NCBI GenBank assembly: GCA_963556695.1
Contig: CAUWAG010000010.1
Location: 1,302,001 to 1,366,000 of the forward strand
From: Anthostomella pinea
Lineage: Eukaryota; Ascomycota; Sordariomycetes; Xylariales; Xylariaceae
DNA length: 64,000 nt
Direction: 5' to 3'
In this document: positions 24,076 through 35,843 of the stretch, piece after piece
How positions within the stretch are numbered: the first letter of the stretch is position 1
Layout of the letters: every line of letters begins with the position of its first letter
Notes under the pieces: model-generated
Seen by the model: only the letters and a program-made list of their open reading frames with translations
What the model was told of the DNA's origin: nothing
Database searches by the model: none
Made by a program: the position numbers and the translations under genes

Positions 24076-25447
24076 GAAGTATAGGGAGGTGTATATGTAC
24101 ACCATTGTCCATATCAATGAACGCGGGTATCTATATGACTATCTCTGATTACGTGTCTTGTGTGTTTTAGGGCATCTCCCTTCGTGATCAGTGCGCAGAT
24201 GAGAGTGAAAGGGGCTAGACGGTTGGTGATGGGCTGTCGCGCTCCCCCTTGAGTTCGTACTGCAGCCTTTGAGGTGGTCTAATCACAGCACATCGAGGAT
24301 GCCCACATGACTTGCGCTCAAATTCCGCGAATCCCAGTCCAGTAGCATACAAAGATCGGTTGACATTCCGCTGTGGTTGAGTCAATAATAAGATACGTCG
24401 GCGAGTCGGCGCTTGCAGTTTGCTTTGGTCAGTTACATGGATAAGAGATTGTGGAGATATTTATATCTGACCCTTCGTCTTCGGCACCGACGCCCAGTAT
24501 CGGGTTGAGCGCATCTGAATCCTGCCGTTGGTTGAGCTCTTCTTGCTGTCATCTCAACTTGGACGGGACGAGAAGGGAAGGAGACAGCGTTTCGGGTTGT
24601 ATTGCTGCAAGCCACATTTTATCCTTTGGGATTGGGTGCGATTTGACATCTGGAGGGAGCATGTTCTCCGTCTTCGAGAAACGAGCATCGTGAGGTGGGT
24701 GGACCGTGGAATGGTCCATTGGCCAATCAAGAACAGGATGCCGACCGGATGGAGCAGAGAATCACGGAGCGCGGCGTCGTCTTGCGCCGTCCCGTGGTCC
24801 ACAATAGCTGACTGATCAGGGGATTATGCAGGAGGATGGATATCTCGACTCTTGACTCTTGACTCTACCCCTGGTTGGGTTCAACGTCGTCTTACACATC
24901 GGCTGGGAAGTGAATACTCGGTCCCGTCACAAGCAAACCCGCCTACCATTCTTGTTCCATGGCGTGTTTGCATGTCCCTACCCCTGGTGGCACTCAGTGG
25001 TATCTCGATGGCACGGGCTGACAAGATGCATGTCAGGCACATTGCACAGTGGAATGGTTGATGGTTCACCATCCCGGGTTCCACACCAGGCTTCCACAAG
25101 ATTGGAGATCGACCACGAGGCCGACTTGACAGCAGCAAGGATGTGATGCATGTCTATAGAGTCAACGGTCGAGGAGTGTCGGTCCCGGCATCTCGACATA
25201 TCGGTCATCGGCGCTGTGATATGCAACATCGTCCCACGCGCAGGATATCAGACGAAATGCTTTTCAATATATATATATATTGGAAGTCATTCACCTGAGC
25301 TTCTGATTCATCTCTTCGCCCCACCGCACACTCATTCACCACGGCAACTCCCACACTTCACTGCGGCGCTGATCAGCCTGCCAACTCCGTACCGTATCGC
25401 AGACCAGGATACTACTTGATCCTTCAACCTCGCCAACTTCAGCAACG
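24076..25447. other. Intergenic between NRPS-like and tyrosinase genes
   Basis: 1.4 kb with no gene seen. It holds the NRPS-like 3' end and the tyrosinase promoter, including a short TA dinucleotide run near 25267-25280. Confidence 0.4.
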
Positions 25448-26771
25448 ATGCGGTCCTCGACTCTGATCTGCGCCCTCGCCTCGCTGGCGGCGCATAGCGT
25501 GCTGGCAGTACCCTTCAGTAACAGCAGCGGCATCCCCAAGCCCGCCGACTTCTCTAAGCTGGAGGGCAAGTACCGAGCGAACATCCGCGCGGCCCTTGGA
25601 ACCGAAGGCTGCACCGCCGAGACCGTTCGCGTTCGGAAGTCATGGTAAGTCAACCAGCAGTAAATATCACATAAAGGCAGGGCCGAGTCACTAACGTCAG
25701 CGCAACTCAGGGATAACCTCAACAACGCAGAGAGAACCGCGTACATCAGCGCCGTCAAGTGCCTAGCCGCGAAGCCGACAACCGTCGACAAGAGTCTGGC
25801 TCCCGGCGCCGTCAACCGCCTCGACGACTTCACATACATCCACATCAACCAGACCAACCTAATCCACCTCTCGGTAGGCTTCCTACCCCTGCTTCCCCTT
25901 ACTCACTCACTCCACTCCATCCCAAGCCATAACAGCAAGCTGACAAAGCAACATCAAGGGTTCCTTCTTGTCCTGGCACCGCATATTCATATACCGCATG
26001 GAAGAGGCCCTGCGGGACTGCGGTTACAACGGCGCTCTCCCCTACTGGGACCAAGCGCGCTTCTCCTCGACGCCCCTGAAGTCCACCGTGTTCTCGCCCG
26101 CCTGGTTCGGCGGCGACGGCGTCTACGACCCCAGCACCGAGGGGCACGGCCCATACAACATCCAAATCCCCGGCCTCGTGGCCAACATCACGATCCCGCG
26201 CCCGGCCGGCCACGGAGGCGGCTGCATCGCCGACGGCCAGTTCGCCAACTTTTCGGTCAGTCTTGGCCCGACGGAACAGCTGCCCAGCGCCGAAGTGGCC
26301 AGCGGCGACAAGTACGGCTACCACGCGAACCCGCGGTGTCTGAAGCGGAACATCGACCTCCCGTCCAGCGTCGGCAAGCTGACCTGGGCCAACGCCACCC
26401 TGATCATCTCCTCGCCCGACATCGCGACCTTCCGCAACCGGATGGACAACCTGTGGCACCAGAACGCGCACGGGTTCCTGGGCAAGGACGGCATGGACCT
26501 GTTCACGTCGCCCAACGACCCGGTTTTTTACCTCCTGCACGCGCAGATCGACCGGCTGTGGGCGCTGTGGCAGGGCCAGGACCTGGCGGCGCGGACGTTT
26601 GCGACCGATGGGTATCGCACTTTTGAGGGGATCCCGCTGGATACGGCGCCCGGCGTGCCGCCGGCTAATGCGACGCTGGAGGATGTGATGGATTTGGGCG
26701 GGGGCTACCGGCCGACGATTCGGGACGGCATGGCTATGACTGCGGATGGGCGGTGTTATGTTTATGAGTAG
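25448..26771 (+). CDS. Secreted tyrosinase (type 3 copper oxidase)
   Basis: Three exons, join(25448..25644,25711..25873,25959..26771), give 390 aa. A clear signal peptide covers residues 1-20 (cleavage after HSVLA). The CuA site reads YIHINQTNLIHLSGSFLSWH with His at about 110, 118 and 127, followed by GALPYWD. The CuB site has WHQNAH (His 287 and 291) and DPVFYLLHAQIDRLW (His 314). The usual His-His pair before the IDRLW motif is Leu-His here, with the His in the ligand position kept. Length is that of the short ascomycete tyrosinases, which lack the C-terminal shielding domain. Such enzymes oxidise phenols and catechols to quinones. The position next to an NRPS-like reductase suggests a tailoring role, which is inference. 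Several N-x-S/T sites fit secretion. Confidence 0.9.
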
Positions 26772-27672
26772 AGCTTTGTGCTATGGGATCTAAACCGGTG
26801 GATGGGCTGTAGTTAGAGGCGGTTGCGGATTCTTTGCCCTTACGCGGTTCATAGATGTGCTTTCACGATACCCTCTGAATTCAACCATATATACGCGGCA
26901 AGCATTTGAGTTTTTGATGCCATCGCCAGGCCAGAGAGCTGCAGCTTGGTTTCGAATTCGAGCTCATAAGATGGTCGGGAAACACGACATCTATGTACTT
27001 GCCAAGCTCTCAAGGTCGACTTTGCTTCATGTTATACGGGGTTGAAGATCTGGTAAATCACAGAATCAACGTCATAGTTTCTCAAAAAAACGAGTGTGCT
27101 GCTTTTTCTTTGGGTCGCAGCTGAAGAAGACGGCAAGACATGTGGTCGTTGCTGCCACTGTGTAAGGTGGCCAGAAGGGTAGGTGGGGCAATGGAGGGGC
27201 ATGAGGAACGGAGCATTTGGAGCGGCGCTGTCACAATGGAGCGACGCTATGATATCACCCTCGATATTTTCTCACTCACAAATTGCCCAGCACTGAAAAA
27301 TATAGCAAGATGACATGCCAGCCTTCTAATCTCAGAAGGTGACCAATGTGTGCAAGTGGTGAAATGTCAACCTTAATCCCCACATGTCCCTGAGAAAATC
27401 GGGGCCTATGATTTCATGATGAGGTCAAAATCTCGATACCGCGATGCCTCGATGACGTCGACGGATGAGGGAGCAAACCTTTGGAACGACTGAATCGAAT
27501 AAAGAGGTCGTCTGAGCAGCTCAATTGCGTGGTCGATGTTCTAGAATCACTGTTCATTTCATCACACGACAACAAGCTACAACTGCCTTTCCAACGACAC
27601 CCACCTACCTCAAACCACACTCCTGTCCATCACCGAACCAACAAACAACACAACCCTGTTTATCTAGACACA
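26772..27672. other. Intergenic
   Basis: 0.9 kb between the tyrosinase and the disordered-protein gene. Nothing recognisable apart from the CA-rich leader just before 27673. Confidence 0.4.
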
Positions 27673-28335
27673 ATGGCACCATCACCCGAGACTCTGCAAG
27701 AAATTGCCAACCAAGCCGAGAGAGACCTGAACTCTTACGAGGCCAAGACCGGTGCAAACAAGACTTCACCCAGCGACGAGGCCGGTGTCGACTCCAGAGT
27801 CGAGAACAAGTTCCCGGGCGCGGAAGTTAAATACGGCTCCGACCTGAGCACCAACGCCAGCTACAACAAGCGCATCCCGCCTGAGGAGGGTGGAGAGGTA
27901 GATGCTCGCGGACGGTGAGCCCCAGCCTCTCACCTTTATTGTCATATATGACGAGAACTAACACCGTCCACCAGCCAAACACGCGGCGAGCACTTCGAAG
28001 GCAACGGCGGCCCGGAAGACAAGCTGCGCCAACAAGAATACGACTACGGCGGCCACAACACGCTCGACGCGACAGGCAAGCGCCAGCACGACATCGGCTC
28101 CATGAGCGCAACCGACCCCACCGTACCGTTCAGCAGCGGCGGCGACGCCATGCCCGAGGGCAAGGCGGCGGTAGAGTCGAACATCGCCGGCACCACGTAC
28201 GCGCCGCGAAAGAACCAGTTCAAGGGCTCCGACTACTACGACCCGGAGACCGTACCTGGGAGCATCTCGGCTGAGGGCAACGAGGCGCCGGGCAGCGTTA
28301 CCCAGGCTTCGCGGGAGGCTGAGTATCCCTCGTGA
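27673..28335 (+). CDS. Hypothetical hydrophilic disordered protein
   Basis: Two exons, join(27673..27914,27975..28335), give 200 aa with a 60-bp intron (donor GTGAGC, acceptor CCAG). The CACAATGGC start context is good and is preceded by a CA-rich leader typical of expressed fungal genes. The protein is almost free of hydrophobic stretches, has no cysteine, and is rich in Gly, Glu, Asp, Asn, Ser and Lys with many short charged motifs (RGEHFEGNGGPEDKL, YDYGGHNTLDATGKRQHD). There is no signal peptide or membrane segment. It resembles small LEA-like or stress-protectant hydrophilins in composition only; I recognise no named domain. Codon use and the clean splice fit make it a likely real gene. 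Confidence 0.7.
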
Positions 28336-30693
28336 AAGGGGTTGGGTTGATACAGGCGCAGGGCGATTATATGTATTGTTAGTTCGTGGGCATGAATGAA
28401 TGACGTCTTCAAGCAAGTATGCATTTGGGATTTTCCCTTCCGACCTTTCGTGATTGTTCCATTACTCATGTCAAAGTTATGTTTCGGACATCCAGTTCGT
28501 GCATGGTGATGCTACGATTTCCGGTCCAGTGACAACCGGTGTCCACCCTCGGGAAGACCACGACGACATTTCGTCGTACCTTCGTTCTATTAAGCTCATT
28601 GGTGGACTCTGCAATGGCATCGGGCAGCGTCCATTCACTGTTCCCTTCCATGGGTAGGTATACATATAGTGAATGAACAATAGAGCCCATCGCCCCCCAT
28701 CTACGAGATTAATATAAGTAGGTAAGTAGGAACTCACTCAGTGCGCCTGCCTCCAATCCCAAACCCAGCCTTGCTCCCGACAGACACAGCCCATCCTCCT
28801 CCCCGAGAACAAGCAACAAGACACCATCGCCGAGGCCTCCCGCCCACCCAAGCACCACGGCATTACCATCCACCATCGACCACCACACACCAACCACCAT
28901 GGCCCTCCCAGTCCCACCCCACAGCCAACACCGGTGGCGCCAACGACCTGTGCAACATAAACCGGCCCCGGCCCTGGCCCATCGTGGCTGCTATCCCCAA
29001 CCCCAACCCCGACCCCGACTCCGACTCCGAACTACCACTACTACTACTACTACCCCCTTTACAGACCACCGGGTAAAACCGGTTATCCTCAGCAAAAGCA
29101 CACATGAAGGACGCAACGCTGACGCTGACGCTGCCGTCGCTGAGGCCGCTGCCCCTGGAGCCGCCCACCCGCACGCGACTCGAGGAACTCATGCCTGCGC
29201 GGGGGTCCTAGTGTTACCTCCGCGGACGGTTGGGGGGTTGCGAATGTGGGTGGGTGCGTGGTTCGTGTGGGTGGTAGGGGGTAGAGGGTAGGGGGTTGGG
29301 CTTGCTGAGGTGAGGTCGTAGAGTGGGCTGTTGAGTAGGGGTGTATGGGTGTATGCGCAGCTGGCAATAATGGGTGGATAACTATAACGACTGGAGACGG
29401 TACCTAGTTGCAGGTGTTGGCTGAAGGGAGGCTTGCTTGCTTTGTGTGGTAGCGTAGAGTGTAATTGAGATGGTGTTCGAAACACGGGTTTCTGACAACT
29501 GAAAACATGGAGGATGAAAGACGAAATCTTGTTGAGAATTTATCAACTTCGCTTCATTCAAGCCAGCCAGATCTGCTTCGGGAGTCTGGCGATATTCGGA
29601 TAGGTACGTCACTGGCTTGGTGAAGAGGTAGGTGGTGCGACTATTTGTTCCATGAGGATGGCTGTTGGGTGCTGACGGCGGCCCATATGACAACGCATAT
29701 TTCTCTCTGTGGCTCTCCTCCCTCTATATATCTACCTCGCTGTCTTCCCTTTCTCTATCTCTAGACTCTTGAGGTGAAAGCTGTCGACAATGACGAGGTT
29801 TTTGAACTATCTAACACTATGCTTCCTCTGCAACGCGAAGCGATGGGTCGAACACAGCCGATGGCGATGTCAATGCACCAGCGGCCAACACGACTGAACA
29901 GAACGCCCACAATGACGAGTACTACAACTTGATTGTCTACTCAATTGTTGAGGACCTCGGCAGATGTCAATCGTATGCCTCCGAGTCAAAAACAACAGTG
30001 AGCTCAGAGCGTACCTAATAAGTCAGCAAATGCTCCATCGCAGGCGGAGGTCCGAATCCGAGTTCTTCGAAACTCTAGAACTTCTCGGCCCGCAGACATT
30101 GAAGCTAGCGCAGGGGCCGAGCTACTTTACTGAACGATGCTTAATAGGGACAAGAAGGCGCCCTGCGATGGCGTGTCTTGAGTTTGTCATACCCCTTTAA
30201 ACCTTTATCGCACCTTAAGCCATCTCGACCCCTGCCAAGAAACTCTCCAGCGCAAGTGTACTTTCAGCGACAACAACTAGACTTTAGAGACCATGCCCAT
30301 TCCCCGAGTCCGCCACTGCTTTGTTGGGCACATTTTGAGTGGAATATGCATACCTACGAAGCTAGAGTGTGTACATTCGGACTTTTTTGCACTGCCTGGC
30401 GTCTCGAGACGTCATGAGTTCGTCCAACTCCCGGATATACGTGGGCGGAAGGAGCGGCGCAGTCCGAACCGGGCAGACTCAAGCCAGAAGGAAGGCGCGT
30501 TCCCGTAAAGTATAAAGTAAGGTAGCCTTGGGACGAAGGACTTGGCCTTCACGAACCCCGGACTTGGAACAGCCGAACACAACCTTGAACATTGTCTGCA
30601 GGTGGTGATCCAGACGAGGTCCACCATCAGCCTACCCAAACCTGGGATACGCACTCCCGAGTTCGGACGAAACATCACACGGAAACAGCAAAG
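28336..30693. other. Intergenic with low-complexity tract
   Basis: 2.4 kb. The segment 28745-29080 is C-rich and purine-poor on the plus strand, with CCCCAA/CCCCGA/CTCCGA-type and CTA-type short repeats near 28990-29055; 29215-29300 is the opposite, G-rich. Long frames here are a consequence of that composition. A domain-less frame at about 29818-30019 (AANTTEQNAHNDEYYNLIVY) looks protein-like but has no start codon. Confidence 0.4.
28985..29065 (+). repeat. Low-complexity C-rich and CTA microsatellite tract
   Basis: Successive CCCCAA, CCCCGA, CTCCGA units run into a (CTA)n run of about seven units. Confidence 0.8.
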
Positions 30694-31628
30694 ATGCGTG
30701 CTAATCCCCTCATCCTCGCCGTTGCCGTTGCCGGAAGCCTAGCGAGCGTCGCCTCCTTTCGCAGTGTCGCCCTGCAAGACCGCGAGATCCAGTACTGTGG
30801 AGCCGCAGACCAGCCGACGATTCGAACCTGTCCGTCGTCCGTCCCTTTCCGCGAGACCCTCTCAGTGGACAGCTACTAACGTGAGCACACCTAGGCGGTG
30901 ATCCAGAAGTAGGCCCGGGCATCTGGGTGACCAACCACGACAAGAACCCCAATGTCAAGTACTTCCTGTACGAGAACAGCCGCGACGAGCACCCGTGGAA
31001 ATACCTAGATGTACTGAAACCCCACGCCTTTTTTCCGCTTCGATCTCGTCTCCATATCCCTGTTCCCTGCTCCCTGCTCCCTGCTCCCCTTCCCCTCCTA
31101 TTCCTACACTGCACTTTATCGCATCCCTTCGAGAATCACCAACTAACCCACCACCCTCATCCTTAGATACCACAAGGCACGCGCGCCTTCCTCCAAGTCT
31201 GCCCCACCTTCCAGGGACGCATGGTGCGCGGTACCGTGGCCGTCAATACGAACAACATGCCACACATGCTGGGCACGTGGATAGAGTTCTCGATCGTGGG
31301 CGGCACCATCTGGGGCGACATCAGCTTCCTCGAGGGCAGCGACGGCGGCGCCCTCATGGCGACGACGGACGGCAGCGGCTTGGTCCGGGAGTGCGTCGTG
31401 GATCTCCTGACCGCCGCGCCGAGCCACGTGCTGCGCGTCAATGATGCGGGCGTTGCCGTTGTCGACACGGTCGTGGACAAGCCGTGGCGGGCAACCAACC
31501 ACGCCGCGAGGGCCTGGCTGAATGCGCGCTGCGATGAGAACCAGATCTATATCCAGGAGCCGAACCAGGCGATAATCGCGTCGTCGGACGGAAGGTTCGA
31601 GGTCATGATGGTGGATGGTGTCGCTTGA
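30694..31628 (+). CDS. Predicted small secreted protein, family not identified
   Basis: Proposed exons, join(30694..30829,30895..31010,31167..31628), give 237 aa with all phases consistent. An N-terminal signal peptide (ILAVAVAGSLASVASF) is followed by a mature domain with about five cysteines (YCGA, RTCGD, QVCPT, RECVV, ARCDE). Conserved-looking blocks include GTWIEFSIVGGTIWGDISF, LEGSDGGALMATTDGSG and GRFEVMMVDG. The pattern suggests a compact beta-rich secreted domain. I could not name its family. Intron 1 has a textbook GCTACTAAC branch site but a weak GTCCGT donor; intron 2 (156 bp) has GTACTG and contains a 7-bp repeat, so exon 1-2 boundaries are less certain than exon 3. Confidence 0.6.
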
Positions 31629-33917
31629 GCTATTCCAAGAGGTACGGTCTAGAAGTTGCTTGGGATGATGACAGGAGAAAAAGCTTGTGAGCTGACCTAG
31701 TGATGAGATTTTGGCGCGTGGGATTTTGTGGCTCTCTGGCTCTCTGGCTCTCTAATACCATAGAAGTTACTGGGATTTAGGAGTTGGCGACCTTTGATGC
31801 TAGAACACATAATAATATTACGATATGTGGTGTCCTTACTAGAGGATCACTGATGATTTGACCGAATACACTCACTGCTGAATGTCTTCACGTACATCTT
31901 TACCGCGTACTGAACGTTAAGCCTCCGAGACGTACCTTTTGGTACTGGCAAGTATCGCCACCCCTTTCGACTCGCCACCGAGTCACGCTCTCAACCTCCC
32001 TATCGGGCACAACACAACACAACACCTGCCCCCACTCCCACCCTACACCACAGCTCTGAAACCCAGGCAACCTCCATATCCTTCTCCCAACGTCCCTAAC
32101 GGCATGAAATCATCCAACCGCCCCAAGCCGGAACCTGTGCTCCCGCCCTCCCAACTTCATCCCGCAGCCCCAAGCCCCGAGCATTCATTTACGGGCACAT
32201 CAACAGCGCACCTTCACCCGGCGGACGGGACGATACGCCGTCCCGTGCCCGGACCGGGGGAAGTGATCAGGCGACGTTTCTGCCGTCGAGCAACTGACTT
32301 TATTCGGAGCGTCATGAATGCTGAGCGGGATATTGCAGCTATGGACCATATGATTTGAGGCGACGGGCGGCATGATGCGAGCTTCTCTTCGCCAAACGAA
32401 AAGTAAGGGGGAGGGGGGCGGTCGGTCAGAACTCCGTATACGAGGTTTCGTGTGTATTAAGCCTGTAACTATAGCGGTATTGTCTTGTTGCCTGGCAAGT
32501 CATGCATGAGTGCATACTGGTTTATCGTGGCCCCCTGAGGGACCCCTGCACGAACTTGATGTGCCTACCAAGAGCACGAGTTGGGCCCATTCCCTGTTGT
32601 GACTTTGACTGCAAGACCTTCCTCACTCTGCCCGTCAAATTCTCTGGTAGTTAATTAATGGCTGCTCGTTTCATGGTGCTTGCTCGTCGTGTATGATGAT
32701 TCTTCAAAGCCCACCGGAAGTTCTCATGATGGCCAATGACTCACTCTCACCACACACAGCCCAACACGTCGAGAAAGCGTTCAATACGCAAGGCAGGCTC
32801 AAGCCCCGAGGTGGAAAGTCTACGAAGAACACGTGAATTTCTGCATAACGCTCAGGCCAGGCCTTCCTCCTCCAACCAAATCGCGAAATCCTGTTTACGC
32901 GATGAGGTGAGGCTCCCCCGAGTGTTCCTCGTGCAACAATGAGCCGCCATATCGTTTGCGTACCTCGGCCTCCTACGGCGAGCACGGGACCCATGCCGTA
33001 TGAGCCGAGACCATACATACCGTACCGCATAGGTATGTAAGCGATCGCTACGGAGAGGCCGGCCTATTGGGCCATAGAACCAAAAAGAGGGCTTGTCAAC
33101 GTGTTCGGAGGATTGATCTGATATCGAAGACATAGGCCATTCCAGGTATTGGGAAGAACTTTAATCTACGATTCACACTACTAGCTGACTGCAGCACATG
33201 GCTTCTCGGCTGTCATTGGACCGCTGGTGTGTGGACTGATATGATGCTGACAGGACGATCTGGTGTGACGATGGAGCGTTGGCCTATAGCACGACAACAA
33301 CCTGTGGTGTGTATCGAAGGTGTATAGTCAGAACGATCCAGGGAGTGTTTGGTTACCTTTATCCGGAAATATCAGTGTAGAAGTGTGTCTTGCCCAAGGC
33401 GAAGGGCCTTCGACAGAGGCAGCTAAGGAGGAGGGGGCTTCACGATGCCCTCCCCAGCCAGGACTTCAGCGGGTCGACGGAAGCTTTATATGCCTCTTTT
33501 GAATTGCGATTCGAATAAGGCGCCTAATGATGCCAGCCGAGACCACTGATCTGCAAAGGGGGATGATGAGATGAACTTCCCAGCACATCACACACTGAAA
33601 TATCGACGTTACTGCCAAGGTACCATAGCTTGCAAGCTCGGCACGTGGAGAGGAGTGCTCATCCCAATGCCGGATGTCCCCCCTGATAGAATCAACATTG
33701 AAAACCTTTGAGAAATCATTCATATATTCAATGGCCGGGACAATAATACCTGACGCAGTTCGGCCGGCCGTACGCTTAAGCGGCCGATATAGTATCCCCA
33801 TAGAGGCACATACGGCTGTCCAAATACCTGAACGAGCCGTATCTAGGTAAAAGAGCGACTGCTCGAGCGTTGGTGGTGGCGACCATCGAACGCGTCCATA
33901 CTGCTGCTGCTACTGCT
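31629..33917. other. Intergenic up to the AT-rich island
   Basis: 2.3 kb of ordinary composition. A 9-bp tandem repeat (GGCTCTCTG units) lies near 31730-31752. Only one small frame (32104-32358) is worth noting. The right end is a CTG/CTA trinucleotide run (33900-33917), the target of the retroelement insertion. Confidence 0.4.
32104..32358 (+). CDS. Doubtful small hypothetical ORF
   Basis: 84 aa from the first ATG in an open frame that extends upstream without ATG. The N-terminal half is Pro/Ser-rich; the C-terminal part is basic then amphipathic (EVIRRRFCRRATDFIRSVMN). No signal peptide, domain or neighbouring intron supports it. It may be chance coding potential. Confidence 0.25.
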   Translation: MKSSNRPKPEPVLPPSQLHPAAPSPEHSFTGTSTAHLHPADGTIRRPVPGPGEVIRRRFCRRATDFIRSVMNAERDIAAMDHMI

Positions 33918-34111
33918 TGTCAAGGCGTAGTGTTACAAAGTGAGAGAAACAGTTAATTAAGTATCGTATAATAGGGGGTAGAATAGAATGTAGTTAAAAC
34001 CTGATATTCTTTTTAATTTGGGCATGTCGTAGACCTTATATATGCCTTTATAAATACCGTATACTTTTTTCCTCGAACGAATATTACCGATTAATTTAAA
34101 ACCCCTTAATA
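33918..34111 (+). repeat. Left LTR of the decayed island retrotransposon
   Basis: 194 bp; aligns along its length with 45988-46181, sharing for instance AGACCTTATATATGCCTT and AAATACCGTATAC; differences are mostly transitions. Confidence 0.8.
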
Positions 34112-34489
34112 AAGCTGTATTTTTTTTTAAAAAGTTATTTTTAACTTTTCAAAAAGTTACCATAAAGTATAAATAGCAGCGATTATAAAATAATAGAAAT
34201 AATATAGTGATAAATAGTTTATACATGGTAAACAAATAGTTTATAGATAAATTAATAAGCAATAATAAATTATAAAATGAAATAAATAAAAGCCTATTTG
34301 GTTTATATATTAATTTTTCATACCTTAAATATAGCTTAAAACCGCTTTATTATATATTTATTTTGTATTTTTAATAAGTGTATTACTTGGTTTATAACGG
34401 TCGTTAATCGACTATTGATTAAACTAATTTAAGGTTAAGCATCTTTTTAAATACGTGTTTTATAATAACTAACTTAATAAGAGCAGTAT

Positions 34490-34740
34490 CCCGGATCCGA
34501 TATGTGCACGATGAACAGTCTATCGTTGTTGTATTCAGGAAAAAGTCTATCTACTGTCTTCTGGTGGGAAAAAACATGTATGGCAGCTGTGGACCCCCTG
34601 TGTCACCCGACACGGAAGCTGGCAGCCGCATACTGCTTACATACACAGATGAATTCTGCTCACACTTAATAGTTAAAGCGCTAGCGTTAACGCCGCCGCT
34701 AATAACAATCGCTAGCCGATTTATTCGATATACTACCTTG
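34490..34740. other. GC-richer patch inside the AT island, unassigned
   Basis: Composition returns to near genome average for about 200 bp. It may be another short insertion such as a solo LTR, but I could not fix ends or a target duplication. Confidence 0.3.
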
Positions 34741-34978
34741 TATTGATAACTATTTTTCTTTCGATTTCGACTTTAAATCGTCGTTATAATTCTAGATTAT
34801 AGCGATCTTATTATTTTTTATGTTTATAATTTAATTTATAAACTCGTTTTATTCGTCGTTATAACTTTTGGTAACCGGTACTTTTTATAATTTACGTAGC
34901 TCGATAATTTACTATTGAATACTATCGTATAATTTATTAGTTTAAATCTTTTTATATTTTCGCATTATTGTCACGGGG

Positions 34979-35206
34979 CAGATACAAGCAAAGGACAAAG
35001 ATGCACATCAATCACTCGTATTGTACAAAAATACTCTGGTGAGAAAAGAGAAGAAGGATTTGACATCCCACTAAAATTTGGTGGGGAGATAAATCCTCAA
35101 TCCCGTCCCACTTTTATCTACCTAGCTATGCAACGGAGCAACGCGTCTATCCACCAAGTCACGTGGTGGGAGCGCACACACCATGATGGATGGCAAATCC
35201 ATCACA
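34979..35206 (+). repeat. Solo LTR (228 bp), TGTCACGG type
   Basis: Starts TGTCACGGGG and ends CCATCACA. It is flanked by ATTAT (34974-34978) and GTTAT (35207-35211), a 5-bp duplication with one G-to-A difference. Composition is much richer in GC than the surroundings. TGTCACGG starts are common in fungal LTR families. Confidence 0.65.
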
Positions 35207-35629
35207 GTTATATAATCAATATATTCCTGTTTTATTTCCGGTATTTTGGGTTGAATTCTTTTTATATTTTGTTTAATTAAAATCACGTATATCAACTTTT
35301 TTTTTCGTTTTAATCTGCCGGATTCATGAATAAAAGATATTCGGTATATTAATTAACGAAGCGTACGTAATATGTAGTTCGAGTAAATACGAGCTAGTAA
35401 ATTCACGCTAAGATTTTAAGTTAAGTTATCGCTTAATCGTTTTATAAAAGATAGTAATAAAAGATATAGTTATAATAATATTTTAAATAGTAATTATATA
35501 AAAAATAGGAAAAAATAGCCGTTTTATACGCGTTAAACGGGGTTTTTATTACGATCGGTTAGGTATTAAAGCATCGAAAATAAAGTAGGTTTACTTTGTA
35601 TTTTATTTGTATTTTATATTAATCTTTAT

Positions 35630-35843
35630 GGGATTCTAGAAGGGTCACAAGCCTTTAGGGTGTTAGCGGTCGCTGCAAATGTTGTTGTCATTCTCAAGTA
35701 TGCTCGGCAGGCCTAATCTACAACTAAATACCATACTGCGCTATGCCAGGGTGGATCCACTCTTCCCTTGACAGCCCCTTAGTGGGTACTGCACCTAAGG
35801 GCACCATATCTGGGATCCAACATCTGACAATCTTTTTCATAAT
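35630..35843. repeat. Short GC-richer insertion flanked by a 9-bp direct repeat
   Basis: AATCTTTAT occurs at 35621-35629 and 35844-35852, bracketing 214 bp of near-normal composition. Alternatively a solo LTR of about 194 bp (TGGGATTC...ATCCAACA, 35629-35822) lies here, but its flanking 5-mers do not match. Confidence 0.4.

Noticed and set aside
23230..24117. 295-codon minus-strand frame inside the NRPS-like gene
   Set aside because: Antisense shadow of the GC-rich third codon positions in the reductase domain.
25899..26540. 213-codon minus-strand frame
   Set aside because: Antisense shadow of tyrosinase exon 3; the sense strand has the copper motifs and a signal peptide.
28741..29291. Several open frames of 100-130 codons
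   Set aside because: Produced by the low-complexity C-rich tract; amino acid content is Pro/His/Thr repeats.
29818..30019. Plus-strand open stretch containing AANTTEQNAHNDEYYNLIVY
   Set aside because: Looks coding but has no in-frame start and no convincing intron to connect one; could be a gene fragment.
34503..34666. Possible solo LTR (TGTGCACG...GCTCACA) in the GC-richer patch
   Set aside because: Flanking 5-mers (CGATA and CTTAA) do not match, so the ends are unsupported.
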